A stretch of DNA of 64,000 nucleotides from Mesorhabditis belari. Lineage: Eukaryota > Nematoda > Chromadorea > Rhabditida > Rhabditidae. Location of the stretch: NCBI GenBank assembly GCA_958450365.1, contig CAUEEP010000731.1:2418501-2482500 (forward strand), given 5' to 3'. Of the stretch, positions 1 through 11,125 are shown piece by piece (positions within the stretch are counted from its first letter, which is position 1; each line of letters opens with the position of its first letter). The notes below the pieces were generated by a model. That model was not told where the DNA came from, did not search any database, and saw nothing but the letters and a program-made list of their open reading frames with translations. Both the position numbers and the translations under genes were made by a program.

Positions 1-169
1 GTTGAAATCGTGTTAGCGTTATGCGACGAAGGGACGCGTTCTTTTCACGTAAGGCGCATTGAGAGGGCAGTTGATCTAAAAAGAAAGCTTTTATTTTTAA
101 ATGAAGCTATTCATTTTTAAGTAAAAGGCTACATAATTTAAAAAATTGTCGACAAATTCATAAACTAAG
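1..169. other. 3' flank of the kinase gene, no feature seen
   Basis: AT-rich sequence downstream of the minus-strand kinase stop codon. No open exon or repeat is recognised here. Confidence 0.4.
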
Positions 170-3040
170 TCAATCTCTGATGTAAAGCAAGAATGGCGTA
201 AGCAAGTCCTCATAAGTAAAGTTGTTTACAACAAAAATCGCAAACTCGACCTCCAATACTCGCTTCGCAAGTGGCGTCTTGTAGGCACTCGCTGGTGAGT
301 TTCCTTCAATTGAATCGACGGCCATCTGTTCAAACGGATTCTTCGGCGGATCATCGCAACTCCATTCGAAATCCGCAAAAAGGTCATTCCACTGCACCGG
401 CAACGTTTCTTTCTTCCAGTCGGACAACTTCTAAACTCAAACGGTTTACTTTAGCCACCGTAGCTTACCTTCATGTCCTTCAGAATGTTCTCAGGGCGAT
501 TTGAGCTATAAGCGTTGCTGACTTTCTGTAGAATATCTGTTGGAAGTCGAATATCGCAATTTTCCTAAATAAACATTGTAAACAACCAAAAAAAATACTT
601 ACTAGTTCTCTGAAGAAGCTTTTGCGCATCACTTTTGGATATTCAGCCATCGGGTCTGCTGGATTGTAGCCAAGGCGTTGCGCTGGGTCCTAAATACAAA
701 TAAAGTGAAAACTGATTAAGTGTTACCAATCTGAGGAAGGATTTGATGACCGAACGAGCTGACAATGAAGCCGATGAGTTAGTGAGTGCTCGCGATTGGG
801 CAAAACCTTGGAAGAGTTCGGCCTAAACAAATGATGCGCTTTGTACCCGGGCAAGAGTTCCTCTCACTCACGTTTTTCTCCAGGAACTCGACCTTCTTTT
901 GATATCCGTGCGTGTCGCTGCGCATCTTCGTCACCAGATAATTGTTGCCGACGACCCATTCGTACATGCACGTTCCAAGCGCCCATAGGTCAACTCTAAA
1001 TTAAACAATCAACTTGTGCTGTTTGAAATCAAGTAGATAGCTTCAACAACTGATAGTGTTAAGCTCTTGATGTGGGGCAACCAGATAGCCCAAAAACTTA
1101 CGAATGATGATAGTCCGTTTGAGTAAAGAATTCCGGCGCAAGATATTCGGCCGTTCCACCACGCGTGCTGGTTGTTGATCCAAGATTGAGCATCTACACA
1201 AAGTATACAGTTAAATCAAACGCCCAACACCTTACTTTGCTCCAACCGAAGTCGGTGTGTACTATGCGACCATCCATTGTGACAAGCATATTGCTGGGCT
1301 TGATGTCTCGATGGATGACGCCTCTTGAATGCATGTAGAGGACACCCCTCAACGCCTGAGCCACAATTCTCCTAAAAGAAAAGGTGTATGAGTAATTGGA
1401 GCAGGGTGCTATCGCAATCAGGGGGGGGGGGGGGGGGGCGGGGTCTCGGATAATTTGCATCTATAGGTAATCGGGCACACTGAATTCAATCAAAATAGTT
1501 TCAGCAACTGATTTTCACAGGCTTTCAATGATTTCCTCGTTTTTTCGTACGTGAAATTTCGTTAATCGTTATTGTGGTGCCCAGACTCAAGACATCAAGT
1601 GTCTTTGGAGCCAGCTTAAAAGTCAAAGTTATTACAAAAGTAGCGAAAGTATGTGAAAATCGTTTGCTGAAACTATTTTTATTGTATTCAGCGTGCCCGA
1701 TTACCTATAGATGCAAATTTTCATGGATAAATGAAAGTTTTCCGAGGACCCGCCGACTGCCCCCGCCCTCCCCTGATTGCAATAGCACCTTGGAGCAGTT
1801 CCTCAGCAAATCAGCACAAAACATACTTCACAATTGCCTCACTGATTTTGTGATCGCCGAGTGCCTTTGCCAACAAGTGGACGTCCCCAATGGTGCGTTC
1901 CATGCTGTAGTAGAATGTGCAGAGATACTAAACGATTTCATTCATAAGCAAACTTAAAATCAAAAACCCTTTTGCACTCAAAGAGACGAACGATGTTTGG
2001 ATGACCGTTGCATCGCCTCCAGCATTCCGTCTCACATTGGATCGGCTCAATGGTCTAAAATAATGACAAATGATGTAATTTCTTTAAAAACTTACTCTTT
2101 CCACCGTTTTTAGATTTTCCAGGAGAACGATCTTCAATGCAATAGGACGCCATTTGCTGTCTCGCGTTTTGTAAACCTAAACAAAACCCTTATTGATGTC
2201 AAGCGTTTTAAAAACTTACAATTCCAAAACTACCGCTTCCAAGTCGTCCAGTGAGGTTGAAATGTCTGTATGTGGCGATGGCTTGTTGTGGAACCTAAAG
2301 AATGTGAGACGGTAAAATGATGTTTCAGCTTTGTCTCAGGCAATTTCTAATCGCATCAACACTAGCTTTATAGCTTTTACTTTACGGCTAACATAGTTGC
2401 ACTAAAAGCGCTTCAATATAAACTGCGAAAATTTGACTACTACTTAAACCAAACTTTCTACAGGGTGTTCTAAAAAAGTCAGTTCAGCACGATTTTTCTC
2501 CGAACTTCTAGTGGCTCCTGGTGGTTGTTGTGGTGCCAAAGTGAATATTCTGGACGATTAAATTTTGAATATTTTGTCACTTTTTCCCGATTTCATGACC
2601 GCCTATACATGAGGATTTCTGAGCCACCATGGTCACCACCACCATATGGGCCCTCACCATGAGATTTTTTGCCATAAAACTAAAACTGTACTGGCACCGT
2701 AGTGTCATAATAGAGTTAATATACAAACAAAGATTTTTAGCCAAACACTTTATTCATCTACATTATAAGATAATCTGTCGTGCAAAAGAGATTTTCGACT
2801 AGCCTTTTTTAAAAGTGTTCCATTTTTCCAAAGAAACTTTGATCAATAAAGTGTATGGTTAAAATTTGTAGTTATTCTAATAGTATTTATTAATATCTAA
2901 TAGTATATTAGATAAGCCACTAGAAATTCTGAGAAAAATCGCGCTGAACTGACTTTTTTTTGGAACACCCTGTACATGTTTGAAAAATTCACCTCTAACC
3001 GATTCGACACTTTGCGCGTTACGTCTTCGAGTGGCATCAT
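170..3040 (-). CDS. Divergent Ser/Thr protein kinase
   Basis: A multi-exon kinase transferring phosphate from ATP to Ser/Thr residues; substrate unknown. In order the exons give a glycine loop (GSGSFGIV, about 2235), the VAIK-type lysine (ALKIV, about 2130), [10 protein letters not shown] (about 1995), the catalytic loop HRDIKPSNM with DFGWSK (1240-1310), [10 protein letters not shown] (about 1125), [13 protein letters not shown] (about 975) and [10 protein letters not shown] (about 680). All catalytic residues (K, HRD Asp, DFG) are present. The DFGW and the RLG/FF tail recall Aurora/AGC kinases, but the protein fits no family I can name. The last exon (170-432) is a unique C-terminal extension. 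The start is placed at the ATG at 3040 because exon 1 ends AG|GTGAAT in the right phase; an upstream in-frame ATG at 3109 is the alternative. Intron 1 holds a mariner-type MITE (2461-2972), and the intron before the catalytic-loop exon holds an inverted repeat. Confidence 0.85.
1392..1810. repeat. Imperfect inverted repeat with poly-G run in a kinase intron
   Basis: Sequence 1396-1480 is matched in inverted orientation by 1689-1805. Both arms contain a G-rich (or C-rich) block and the text CTATAGGTAATCGGGCAC. The left arm has an uninterrupted run of about 18 G near 1422-1440, where the other arm has a mixed GGGGAGGGCGGGGGC. The arms flank about 210 bp. This may be a foldback element or a local inverted duplication that captured the edge of the adjacent exon. 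The G run may be mis-sized by sequencing. Confidence 0.6.
2461..2972. mobile_element. mariner-type MITE in kinase intron 1
   Basis: Terminal inverted repeats of about 60 bp begin CAGGGTGTTC and are flanked on both sides by TA (2459-2460 and 2973-2974), the hallmark of Tc1/mariner insertion. The 512 bp interior has no transposase-like frame, so this is a non-autonomous copy. It lies in the first intron of the kinase gene. Confidence 0.85.
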
Positions 3041-3780
3041 TGAAGTGTGGGTAGACGGCGAACACGATCTAAAGACGAAGTCTATAATCGATTTGCAATT
3101 GAATAACACAAAGTGAAATAGAAAGTAAAGTAACAGAAAGCATTTCGGCGCGAGTTAACTCTCTAATTTTGAGGTCAATAGGGAAAAAGCGATGTGTTCC
3201 GCAAGGCCCAACTTCTAGACAAGTTTCGAAAAAAGGGAAAATGGCTGGAATTTGCTTGCTTTTACAATTTCAACACAAATGCACTTACAAAAACGGCGTT
3301 TTATACGCTTTTTAAATTTTCCGGTGTTCTGGCTTAAATCTATAACTTGTTCACGATAACACAAGTGCCAAGATTTGAAGAATTTTGGGAACTAACGGGA
3401 AAACAAGAGGAAAATGAAAACTGTTCCCTTTGGACGGCGCTTTTTAAAAGCGGTACCGTACCCTACGGCGGAGACTACCGTAGTACTTTGAAAAGCAGTT
3501 AATTCAGTTCACTCTTACTAGTGTCTCCATGTGCGTTTTTTGTTATTTTTTAAAAACATTTTCAAGTAAAGTGTTAGCTTTTTTGTTTCCTATGATAGTT
3601 TCGGCTATTGCGCATGAATACACACACTTTTGGGCACAGTAAAGCTATAGCGAACCAGCCTTTTTATGAATTTCCCTGATAGGGACAGGTTACAATTGTG
3701 CTAAAATCAACGTTTTATCCCAAAATTTTAGATCTTTCCAATGTCGCTACACGCAAAAATATACAGAAAATGTTTTTGAT
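3041..3780. promoter_or_regulatory. Divergent intergenic region between kinase and phosphatase
   Basis: About 740 bp separate the two start codons of head-to-head genes, so it probably holds both promoters. I see no clear core element or repeat. There are GC-richer patches near 3440-3490. Confidence 0.4.
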
Positions 3781-6508
3781 ATGGCTCGCCTGGAATGTTT
3801 CGATCCGATGGGGAAGCCATGTGTCTTTGATGAGGACGACGAGGAAAATCCGGATGGAAATATGTATGCATTAGTTTGTAATTGTTCATTTTCGTTGTTT
3901 TGATTTCTAAATCGTTGCTATGCTATTAAATGCATGCTCATAAAGTGTGTTGTTGTTGATAAATAACAAAAAAAACCGAGTAACTTGGCTTAAAAGAAGA
4001 AAAACTATAAAATTTACGGTAAAAAAAACACATGGGGACACTTGGGGGCGGTACTTCAAAAGTATATTGACTCTTTTTAATTAAGTTAACTGAATAGTAA
4101 ACTTTGCATCTATCATTTCTTCTATCTGCCGGTAAACTTTTCAAGAAAATTCATTTTCTTTTCACAGCTTCTCAAGGTCGGTTAATTTGCACTTTTTTTT
4201 TGCTAAACTTTTGTAGAATTTGTCTAAAACGTTATATTTTTTACAGTTTCTTGTCCACTAAGTATGCCGATAACGTGCTTTTTCCAGAAATGACCAAAAC
4301 AGCGTTGGATGTGCCAAATCTTCTGCAGCGGATGCTCAGCATCGGCACCACCGAGAAGGGGATGACAAAACTCGTTAAAGAGGAGGAACTCGTGCAACTT
4401 TGCGGTCGGTTTTGAACAGATTTACAGAGTTGTAAAGTTACGACATTGAAATTTTGGAAATCTTTGCTCATGTGGCTGGTTTTGGATCGATATTGAGTTA
4501 TGAAAGTAGCAACATTGCGATATTTTCAAATTTTTGGTAATTTGATACTTTTTGTGTAGATTGATTAATCGACAACGTTGAATATTTTCAATTTTCATCA
4601 ATTTTGTGATATTTTTTTGCATAGAATTACCTACCAATTAAGCTACATGGAATATCTTAAAATTTGCTTCGTTTTCAAAATTTTCTTCATGTAGTCCTAG
4701 TATTGTACGAAGATTTGACACTAATATGCGTTTTTTTGAAACGCACAAGGTTGTTTGGAAAGCTCATTTAAAGAAGCTTGTTTTCTAAGTTCTTGAAATC
4801 TGATTTGTATCACTAATTAATTTTTTTAGTTGAAGCAAAAGATCTCTTCATGTCGCAGGCGGCGCTTGTCGAGATGAATCCACCAGTGCGCATTTGTGGT
4901 GATATACATGGGCAATACGGAGACCTCTTGCGGTTATTCAACCAGGTATGCGTTGATGTTGAATTAGTGGTTAGCAAACTTTTTGATTTGTGACTTTTGC
5001 TGGTTCAGCAGTTATAGTAAGGTCAATTTTAGCCCGTTCTTTGACGATACATCACTAATTTGAACTCTTTTAGGGTGGTTTTCCCCCGGCGGCCAACTAT
5101 CTCTTCTTGGGCGACTACGTGGACCGTGGCAAGCATAATCTCGAAGTGATCACATTGCTCTTCTGTTATAAGGTGTGGTTTTAGCTGACTAATCAATAAA
5201 GATCATTGTATCAGAATAATGGTGTGAGCTTGGAAAGCACAGCATATTGATTTGTCTCAATGGAATAGATTGCATGCTTTAACTTTAACAGGATGTTAAA
5301 CTGTCGTTATCATATTTTAAACCGTTTAATCGTTTTGCTTTTTTAGTTACTCTACCCGAAAAACTTCTTCTTGCTGCGCGGAAATCATGAAACTTCATCG
5401 GTGAATCGAGCCTACGGCTTCTTTGAGGAATGCAATCGGCGCTATCAATCACAACGCTTATGGAACACTTTTCAGGTATTGTTGCTTTTGGAATTGAACT
5501 TGAAGTAAAGCCATTACTCTTCATTAGTGCCTTGTCTTGTCATTTAAAAGTGCTGGTCAGAATTTGCACCTACAAGTCAGGATTCCTTTATGTAGCCAAA
5601 GCAACTATTTTTCGTTTAGGACACATTCAACTGCATGCCACTCTCGGGACTGGTTGCTGACAAGATTCTCTGTATGCATGGTGGTCTCTCGCCATTCCTC
5701 AAAACACTTGACCAACTTCGGGAGATTAAAAGGTTTGTTTTTGTTTGCTTATCAATGAACTTCCCTGTTAGACCAACACAGGCTCAAACAAATCCGACAC
5801 TTGAGGTGGACCTCCTTTGGGCGGATCCCGTTGTTGGACAAAGTGGATTTAAGGTTTGAAATTGAAATTTAAAATTACAACAGCTATTTTATTGTTTAAC
5901 TGTCAATATCAACTTAAATTTATCGTTTTACTTTAGGCAAATATCCGAGGAGCCTCGGTGGGATTTGGTGCAGATGTGGTGGCGGCAATATGCACCGAGT
6001 TGAACATTGATCTGGTAAGGGTTTAAAATTTGTAAAGCTAAATTTCTTTTTTTCAGATTGCCCGTGGACATCAAGTGGTCCAGGATGGTTACGAGTTTTT
6101 TGCCAAGCGAAAGTGAATCTTGAGTTTGATTAATTAGTTCTAATATGTTTCATGATTGCTTTAAATGCTTATTTACTTTTTATTTCAGATTGGTCACCAT
6201 CTTCTCAGCTCCGCACTACTGTGGTCAATTCGACAACGCCGCCGCCGTGATGACTGTTGATGAGCATTTGACGGTGGGTGGGATTGGATTGAATTTAGTT
6301 AGCAATGAGCTTGATCTAGGTAATGATTAAGTTAAAGAAATGAGTACGTCAGAAACTTTCAGACAGAAATAGAATGCATGATTTTCAATGTAGCAGTATT
6401 TTTATATGGCTCTATCAGTAGATTTTACTCATTTCACTTTTTTAGTGCTCTTTCGAGGTCTACCGTCCATCGGTGGGCAAAATGTTGACAAAGGTGACAA
6501 AATGTTGA
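3781..6508 (+). CDS. PP1-like Ser/Thr protein phosphatase
   Basis: An 11-exon gene for a protein of about 353 aa, close to the usual PP1 catalytic subunit length but with an acidic N-terminal tail (about 25 aa). The metallophosphatase signatures are in order: GDIHGQY (residues about 104-110), GDYVDRG (about 132), LLRGNHE (about 160), CMHGGLSP (about 212), and [11 protein letters not shown] near the end. These carry the metal ligands and catalytic His of the PPP family. It dephosphorylates Ser/Thr residues using two bound metal ions. Several PP1-typical positions are changed (for example Gly follows GDIHGQY where PP1 has Tyr), so it is a divergent nematode PP1-like paralogue rather than a canonical glc-7 type. 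C. elegans has many such PP1-like genes, several sperm-expressed; whether this one is germline-specific is inference. Exon 1 ends at 3863 and joins in phase to 4247. Confidence 0.9.
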
Positions 6509-7656
6509 CCGCTCAATGAATGATGCGCAATGATGAAAAAACGGTGACCAGAATTATTCATGCTCTTTTTATATGCACTCACTTTTCATTTTTTTCGTTT
6601 CTTTCTTTCTGTACATAGCTGTATTTATGTAAATTCTTCTGTCTTCTGCGGGATAGGACATTGCATCTCTGTCTATGTCTTCTCGATATGTTTCTTGTCT
6701 CAAAATGCTGACTTTAATTCGATTTTTCTTGATGTAATCGCTAGAGTATCTTGGATGTAAGAGGGGTGGATAAATTGTTTGGAGCGGTGGGTAGCAGTTG
6801 GTGGATTAGCTTTTTTGGATTGAAAGTGAAAGACATTGTGGTGTTAGTCTACTCGATACGCTATGAATAGGTCTGATAAAAGTGATTGGCTTTTGAAATG
6901 CTTAATTGATATTTTGTAGAGAGATAGAGTTTCCTCTTGTGCAAACGAATGTCACTACAGTACTACTTCAAGTTACCGTACATGATACATACATAATATA
7001 AAGTCTTTGATACTGTGTAACGTCTGCAGTAACTGTATAGTGCTACAGTAAGCCTATGGTCTGACAAAACTGAATAGTTTTCCTCTCCTCTCCTCTCCTC
7101 TAATCTATTTCCTAAGCCATGTCTCCCGTAAACTTGTCTCTATTTTTGTTCAATCAATCCACTTTTTGTATCTTTTGATATCCTTTGAAGCCTCACAGAA
7201 TCAGATAAAAAAGTTGATAGATTGGATAAAAATGGAGACAAGATTACAGCAGAAAGGGGACACATTTTAGGAAACGAATTAGAGGAGAAATACACTCTAT
7301 ACTGAATCAATTTGTGCGTGATGTGTGAAAAATGCTTTGTCATTGACACTTTTTCCGCGAAAATCGTCAAAAAGGGAACGTGACTGGGGAAAAGAAAAGG
7401 AGATTTCTCTCTCAGAGAGTGACTCATTTCACATCATTTCTTGAGCTTTTTTGGGCAATTTTGATGAACGCTCAATTTTGTTTCCGAAAAAAATGTTTTG
7501 ATGGAAGTGAGTGGGCTTTTCGAAGAGTTGAAATTGGCTAAATGGGAATTTTGGTTGCCAAATTTGGGGATGTAGGATTTTGGGTATAAATTTGCGGGAT
7601 ATCTTTTGGTTAATATCGGATCTTGACTTTCTGATTTCCTTGTTCCCACATAAAAA
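6509..7656. other. Intergenic region with simple repeat and MITE
   Basis: No gene is seen. It contains a short (TCCTC)n tract at about 7079-7100 and a family-A foldback MITE at about 7101-7280. The minus-strand frame at 7429-7761 overlaps the next gene's promoter and signal-peptide exon and is not supported. Confidence 0.5.
7101..7280. mobile_element. Foldback MITE, family A, copy 1
   Basis: A palindromic element of about 165-180 bp. The arms read roughly TTTCCTAA..GTGTCCC..CTACCGTAATCTTGTCTC and the inverted equivalent, with a centre containing TTCGATATCCTTTG and CACAGAATCAGA. Related copies occur near 15805, 27438, 39390, 51105, 52051 (partial), 52616 and 62720. This copy is the most diverged. 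Confidence 0.75.
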
Positions 7657-8470
7657 ATGAACTCTTGCTTGGTTTTGTTGGCTTTGTTGGGCGTCTCGTT
7701 GGCGATGATGTTGCCACCGTATTACAATGGACGTTTCGAGGGGCACCATGGACATCATCACGGATTCGAACCCGAATATCAGAGGTTTGGGTGAGTTTTG
7801 GAAAGATTTTTAAAAGATTTCATTGAGGATTACGATAGTTTTTAAGGGCTAGGTGGGCTTTAAGAAATTGAAAATTCTAACCATTCTAACGACGATTATT
7901 ACTGTAATCTGTACAATAGTTTGGGCCAGTTTTAGAAAGAATCTAAAAAGAATTTGACTGTTGATGGTAGCTTGATAGTCTTAGGCGAGTCTTAAAAAAC
8001 GGTAGTGCTTGGGTAACTAGTCGATGAGCTAGACTAGTGCTTTTTAGAAAGCAGTACAGTATTCGAAACGTAAACCTTTGCAGACATCACAATCGCTTCC
8101 GTCGCCAGTACTTTGGTGGAATGGGTGGAGGACGAGGAGGATTTGGAGGAGGATGGGGTGGAATGGGCGGTGGAATGGGCGGAGGAATGGGCAGAGGGAT
8201 GGGCGGAGGGATGAACAACTTGGGAATGATGGGTGAGTTCTTGAAACTTCTAAAACAAACGAGCAAATAGAGTCTCTAAGCTAAAGTACAAAATGTAATC
8301 TGACGCATCTAAGCATCTAAACAATCACAAAACCGAATTCCTCTTCAGCAGCCCAGATGGGCGGTCAATTCCCGGGCGTCGTGCAGTCCAACTCCAACAG
8401 TTGGGGCTCGTTCAAATCCGAGCGCCAAGGCGGCTTCAACAACCAGGAACAATCGCTGATCATGGGCTAG
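7657..8470 (+). CDS. Secreted glycine-rich peptide, paralogue 1
   Basis: Three exons. Exon 1 gives a signal peptide (MNSCLVLLALLGVSLA) and a His/Tyr-rich stretch (GHHGHHHGFEPEY). Exon 2 (from 8085) gives a Gly/Met repeat built from GGGMGGGMG units. Exon 3 (from 8349) ends FPGVVQSNSNSWGSF..QGGFN. About 130 aa, predicted secreted. The C-terminal block is shared with the minus-strand gene at 11933-12459, so this is a small paralogous family. Gly-rich secreted nematode peptides include cuticle components and antimicrobial peptides; nothing here decides between these. The splice phase is consistent across all exons and the stop is TAG at 8468-8470. Confidence 0.8.
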
Positions 8471-9355
8471 ATATGTGTATTTTAAAATTTTCTATGCTAA
8501 TTTATTTATTTAAACAATTTTGATGTTTTTTTTGATGTGCTCTACCGACTCTGAACCGTTTAGTTCAAAATTTTTTGCTTGAAAACTTTAAATTTCACTC
8601 GGGTACCCGTATAAAATGAAAAGAAAAATAAAAATTTTATCTTAAAATTGACTAAAATTTCATGAAAATGCAAGAATACAAAGGGATTTTTGAAAAAAAT
8701 TTTGTTGGAAATTTAAAGAGAGGTAAAGAAAAAAGGATTAGGAGAAAGGGATAGGAAAATTGAAAAAAAAAAAAAAGAATTTGATAGGAAACATTTGAAT
8801 TGTTGAATTTAATTTGCAAATAAATTATATAAATTAGCATACTGAATATGAAAATGAGAGATTTGAGAGCTTCTCTTTTATGTTGGTCGTTCGCAGAAAA
8901 ACCCGTGCGACATGTGCGCACAACGGACGCCCGCCGGGCAATCGTGGTTGAATTTGCACTGAAAATTTGCGCCATTTGAATGTTTAGGAATAAAAATTTG
9001 ACTCGATTTGATTGACTATAGGTATATAACGAGAAAAAAACGGGATTTTCAATAAACGCTATTTTCAACGACAACTTTTCAGCATTTCTTGCTAATTTTC
9101 GAATTTCTCAAGCTCTATCTAGAAAACCCGTGAAAGAGTAGTATCTCTTCTTTAATATCTTTAAATTCAAATTCTCTGTGATAAGGTGAGATAGTGCTCG
9201 TTTACGGACTCCTCGATACGATACTCGATAGCTGTTGAAATGGGGAAATCTTGTTTTTTTCGTTGTACACTAATCAGACAATCAGATTGACAAATGAAGC
9301 ATTTTCTAGAAATCATTACATTACACTTTTCAATTCAAAAATCATCTTGCACATA
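8471..9355. other. AT-rich intergenic region, part of a duplicated segment
   Basis: No gene is supported. The stretch 9150-9232 (TTCTTTAATATC... to CTCGATACGATACTCGATA) is repeated almost exactly at 10882-10965, beyond the Tc1 element. A partial copy of its end is also at 10740-10790. The minus-strand frame 8652-9074 is low complexity and not convincing. Confidence 0.5.
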
Positions 9356-10642
9356 CAGTACTGGACAATGAAATATCATATTTGAAAAACGATCGTCACT
9401 TTCGCGCCTCTGTAACTCCCTTGTCTTTGAGTTTAAACTATTAGTGTTATACATTTTCTGAAAGCTCTTTTCAAGGGCTACACAATGGTAATATTAATAT
9501 TTAGAAATATGATATTTTTTGACGCATTTCAGCGCGCACAAGATGGGATACTCAAAATTGTTGATTTTCAAAGCCGTTTTTCTTTATGATAGAGTGCTGG
9601 AATCGCTCTGAAACTATGATTTTCGGAATCTACGCAAAAATTTACCTTAGAATCATCAAAATTTGTAAAATTGTATCACAGTTTCATAGCGAAAAAAAAC
9701 ACATTTGCGAAATTCTCACTTCTTGAGCGGTCAAGCGAGGAAGAAGCTGGAAAACAAATATTTAACAAAAATGTAGTTAAATTAAAAAGTAACAAAAACA
9801 GTAACAATAATGAGAAAACCCCAGAGCACACAATGGGCTTTCAGTATTTAGTAGCAAATCCTTTAGCGTCGATTACAGCTTGACATCGCCGAGGCATTGA
9901 ATCAAGAAGATTAGTGATGAAGCTGACGGCGATTGAATTCCAAGCCTGCTCCAATTGTGCAAACCTCTCATCGGCATTGCCGGCTTTGAGATTCTTAGTT
10001 CGTCGCTCAAGTTTCGACTTTTCGAACTTTAGATCGTTATAGAAATCTGGAGATGGTTGACTGAGAGACGGTAAACTGTTCCGATAACTGGTTCTGGCTA
10101 AGACCTTGCTTTTTGCCGTTAAGGATTTCTTGTTGTGTATGCACATGAAGATCCTTGCATCCTCGTTGCTTTTCCATTGCTCCTAAAAACAGTAATTATT
10201 ATCATTTTACCCAAGGCAAAGAAAGAAAAACATTCAAAGTTGCACGCAACACAATTTTTGTGAAGAACCGCTCAAGAAGTGAGAATTTCGCAAATGTGGT
10301 TTTTTTCGCTATGAAACTGTGATACAATTTTACAAATTTTGATGATTCTAAGGTAAATTTTTGCGTAGATTCCGAAAATCATAGTTTCAGAGCGATTCCA
10401 GCACTCTATCATAAAGAAAAACGGCTTTGAAAATCAACAATTTTGAGTATCCCATCTTGTGCGCGCTGAAATGCGTCAAAAAATATCATATTTCTAAATA
10501 TTAATATTACCATTGTGTAGCCCTTGAAAAGAGCTTTCAGAAAATGTATAACACTAATAGTTTAAACTCAAAGACAAGGGAGTTACAGAGGCGCGAAAGT
10601 GACGATCGTTTTTCAAATATGATATTTCATTGTCCAGTACTG
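9356..10642. mobile_element. Decayed Tc1-like transposon with 375-bp inverted repeats
   Basis: Near-identical inverted arms at 9356-9730 and 10268-10642, each starting CAGTACTGGACAATG, are flanked by TA at 9354-9355 and 10643-10644. The 1.29 kb element is short for a transposon with such arms, so most of the transposase is deleted. Long arms are typical of some nematode Tc elements. The ends match the small MITE at 47308-47539 and the fragment near 47000. Confidence 0.92.
9841..10190 (-). pseudogene. Tc1-family transposase C-terminal remnant
   Basis: A minus-strand frame inside the Tc1-like element ends with LLDSMPRRCQAVIDAKG and TKY, the classic C-terminus of Tc1-type transposases. Upstream, PSLSQPSPDFYNDLKF looks like a decayed version of the family's SPDLN.IENLW motif around the third catalytic residue. 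The first two catalytic Asp regions are absent, so it cannot be an active transposase. Confidence 0.8.
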
Positions 10643-10739
10643 TAGCTATTTTGTTTCCTTTTTTTTTGACTGTCAAACTAGTTTTATCTCCTTAGAGCTT
10701 TGGTTTTCAAATTCCAAATTTATTTTATAGGATTTCTCG

Positions 10740-11125
10740 TGAGATAGAGCTCGTTTACGGACTCCTCGATACGATACTCGATACGATACTTGATACAATA
10801 CTCGATACAATACTCGATACTTGGAGTGTGCAAGCCAAATTTTCTAGAATTCAGAGTATCTCGAATTCGAGACTAATCTCTTCTTTAATATCTTTAAATT
10901 CAAATTCTCTGTGATAAAGTCAGATAGAGCTCGTTTACGTACTCCTCGATACGATACTCGGTACAATACTCGATACGAGACTCCATACGATACTCGGTAC
11001 AATACTCGATACGATACTCTATACGAGACTCTATGCGATACTCGATACGATACTCTATACGATACTACAATACTCGATACAATACTCGATACGATACTCG
11101 ATACTTGGAGTGTGCAAGCCAAATC
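10740..11125. repeat. GATAC-ACTC tandem repeat field
   Basis: Irregular tandem units of ACTCGATACGAT and variants (ACTCGATACA, ACTCTATACG) fill about 10765-10820 and 10940-11105. Two larger copies (10745-10835 and 10925-11125) share the flanks GATAGAGCTCGTTTACG and CTTGGAGTGTGCAAGCC, so the array grew by segmental duplication as well as slippage. Long frames across it on both strands are repeat artefacts. Confidence 0.85.

Noticed and set aside
7429..7761. Minus-strand 110-codon frame
   Set aside because: It overlaps the promoter and signal-peptide exon of the secreted peptide gene on the opposite strand and has no motif.
8652..9074. Minus-strand 140-codon frame
   Set aside because: Phe/Ile/Leu-rich translation of AT-rich DNA without splice context or family motif.
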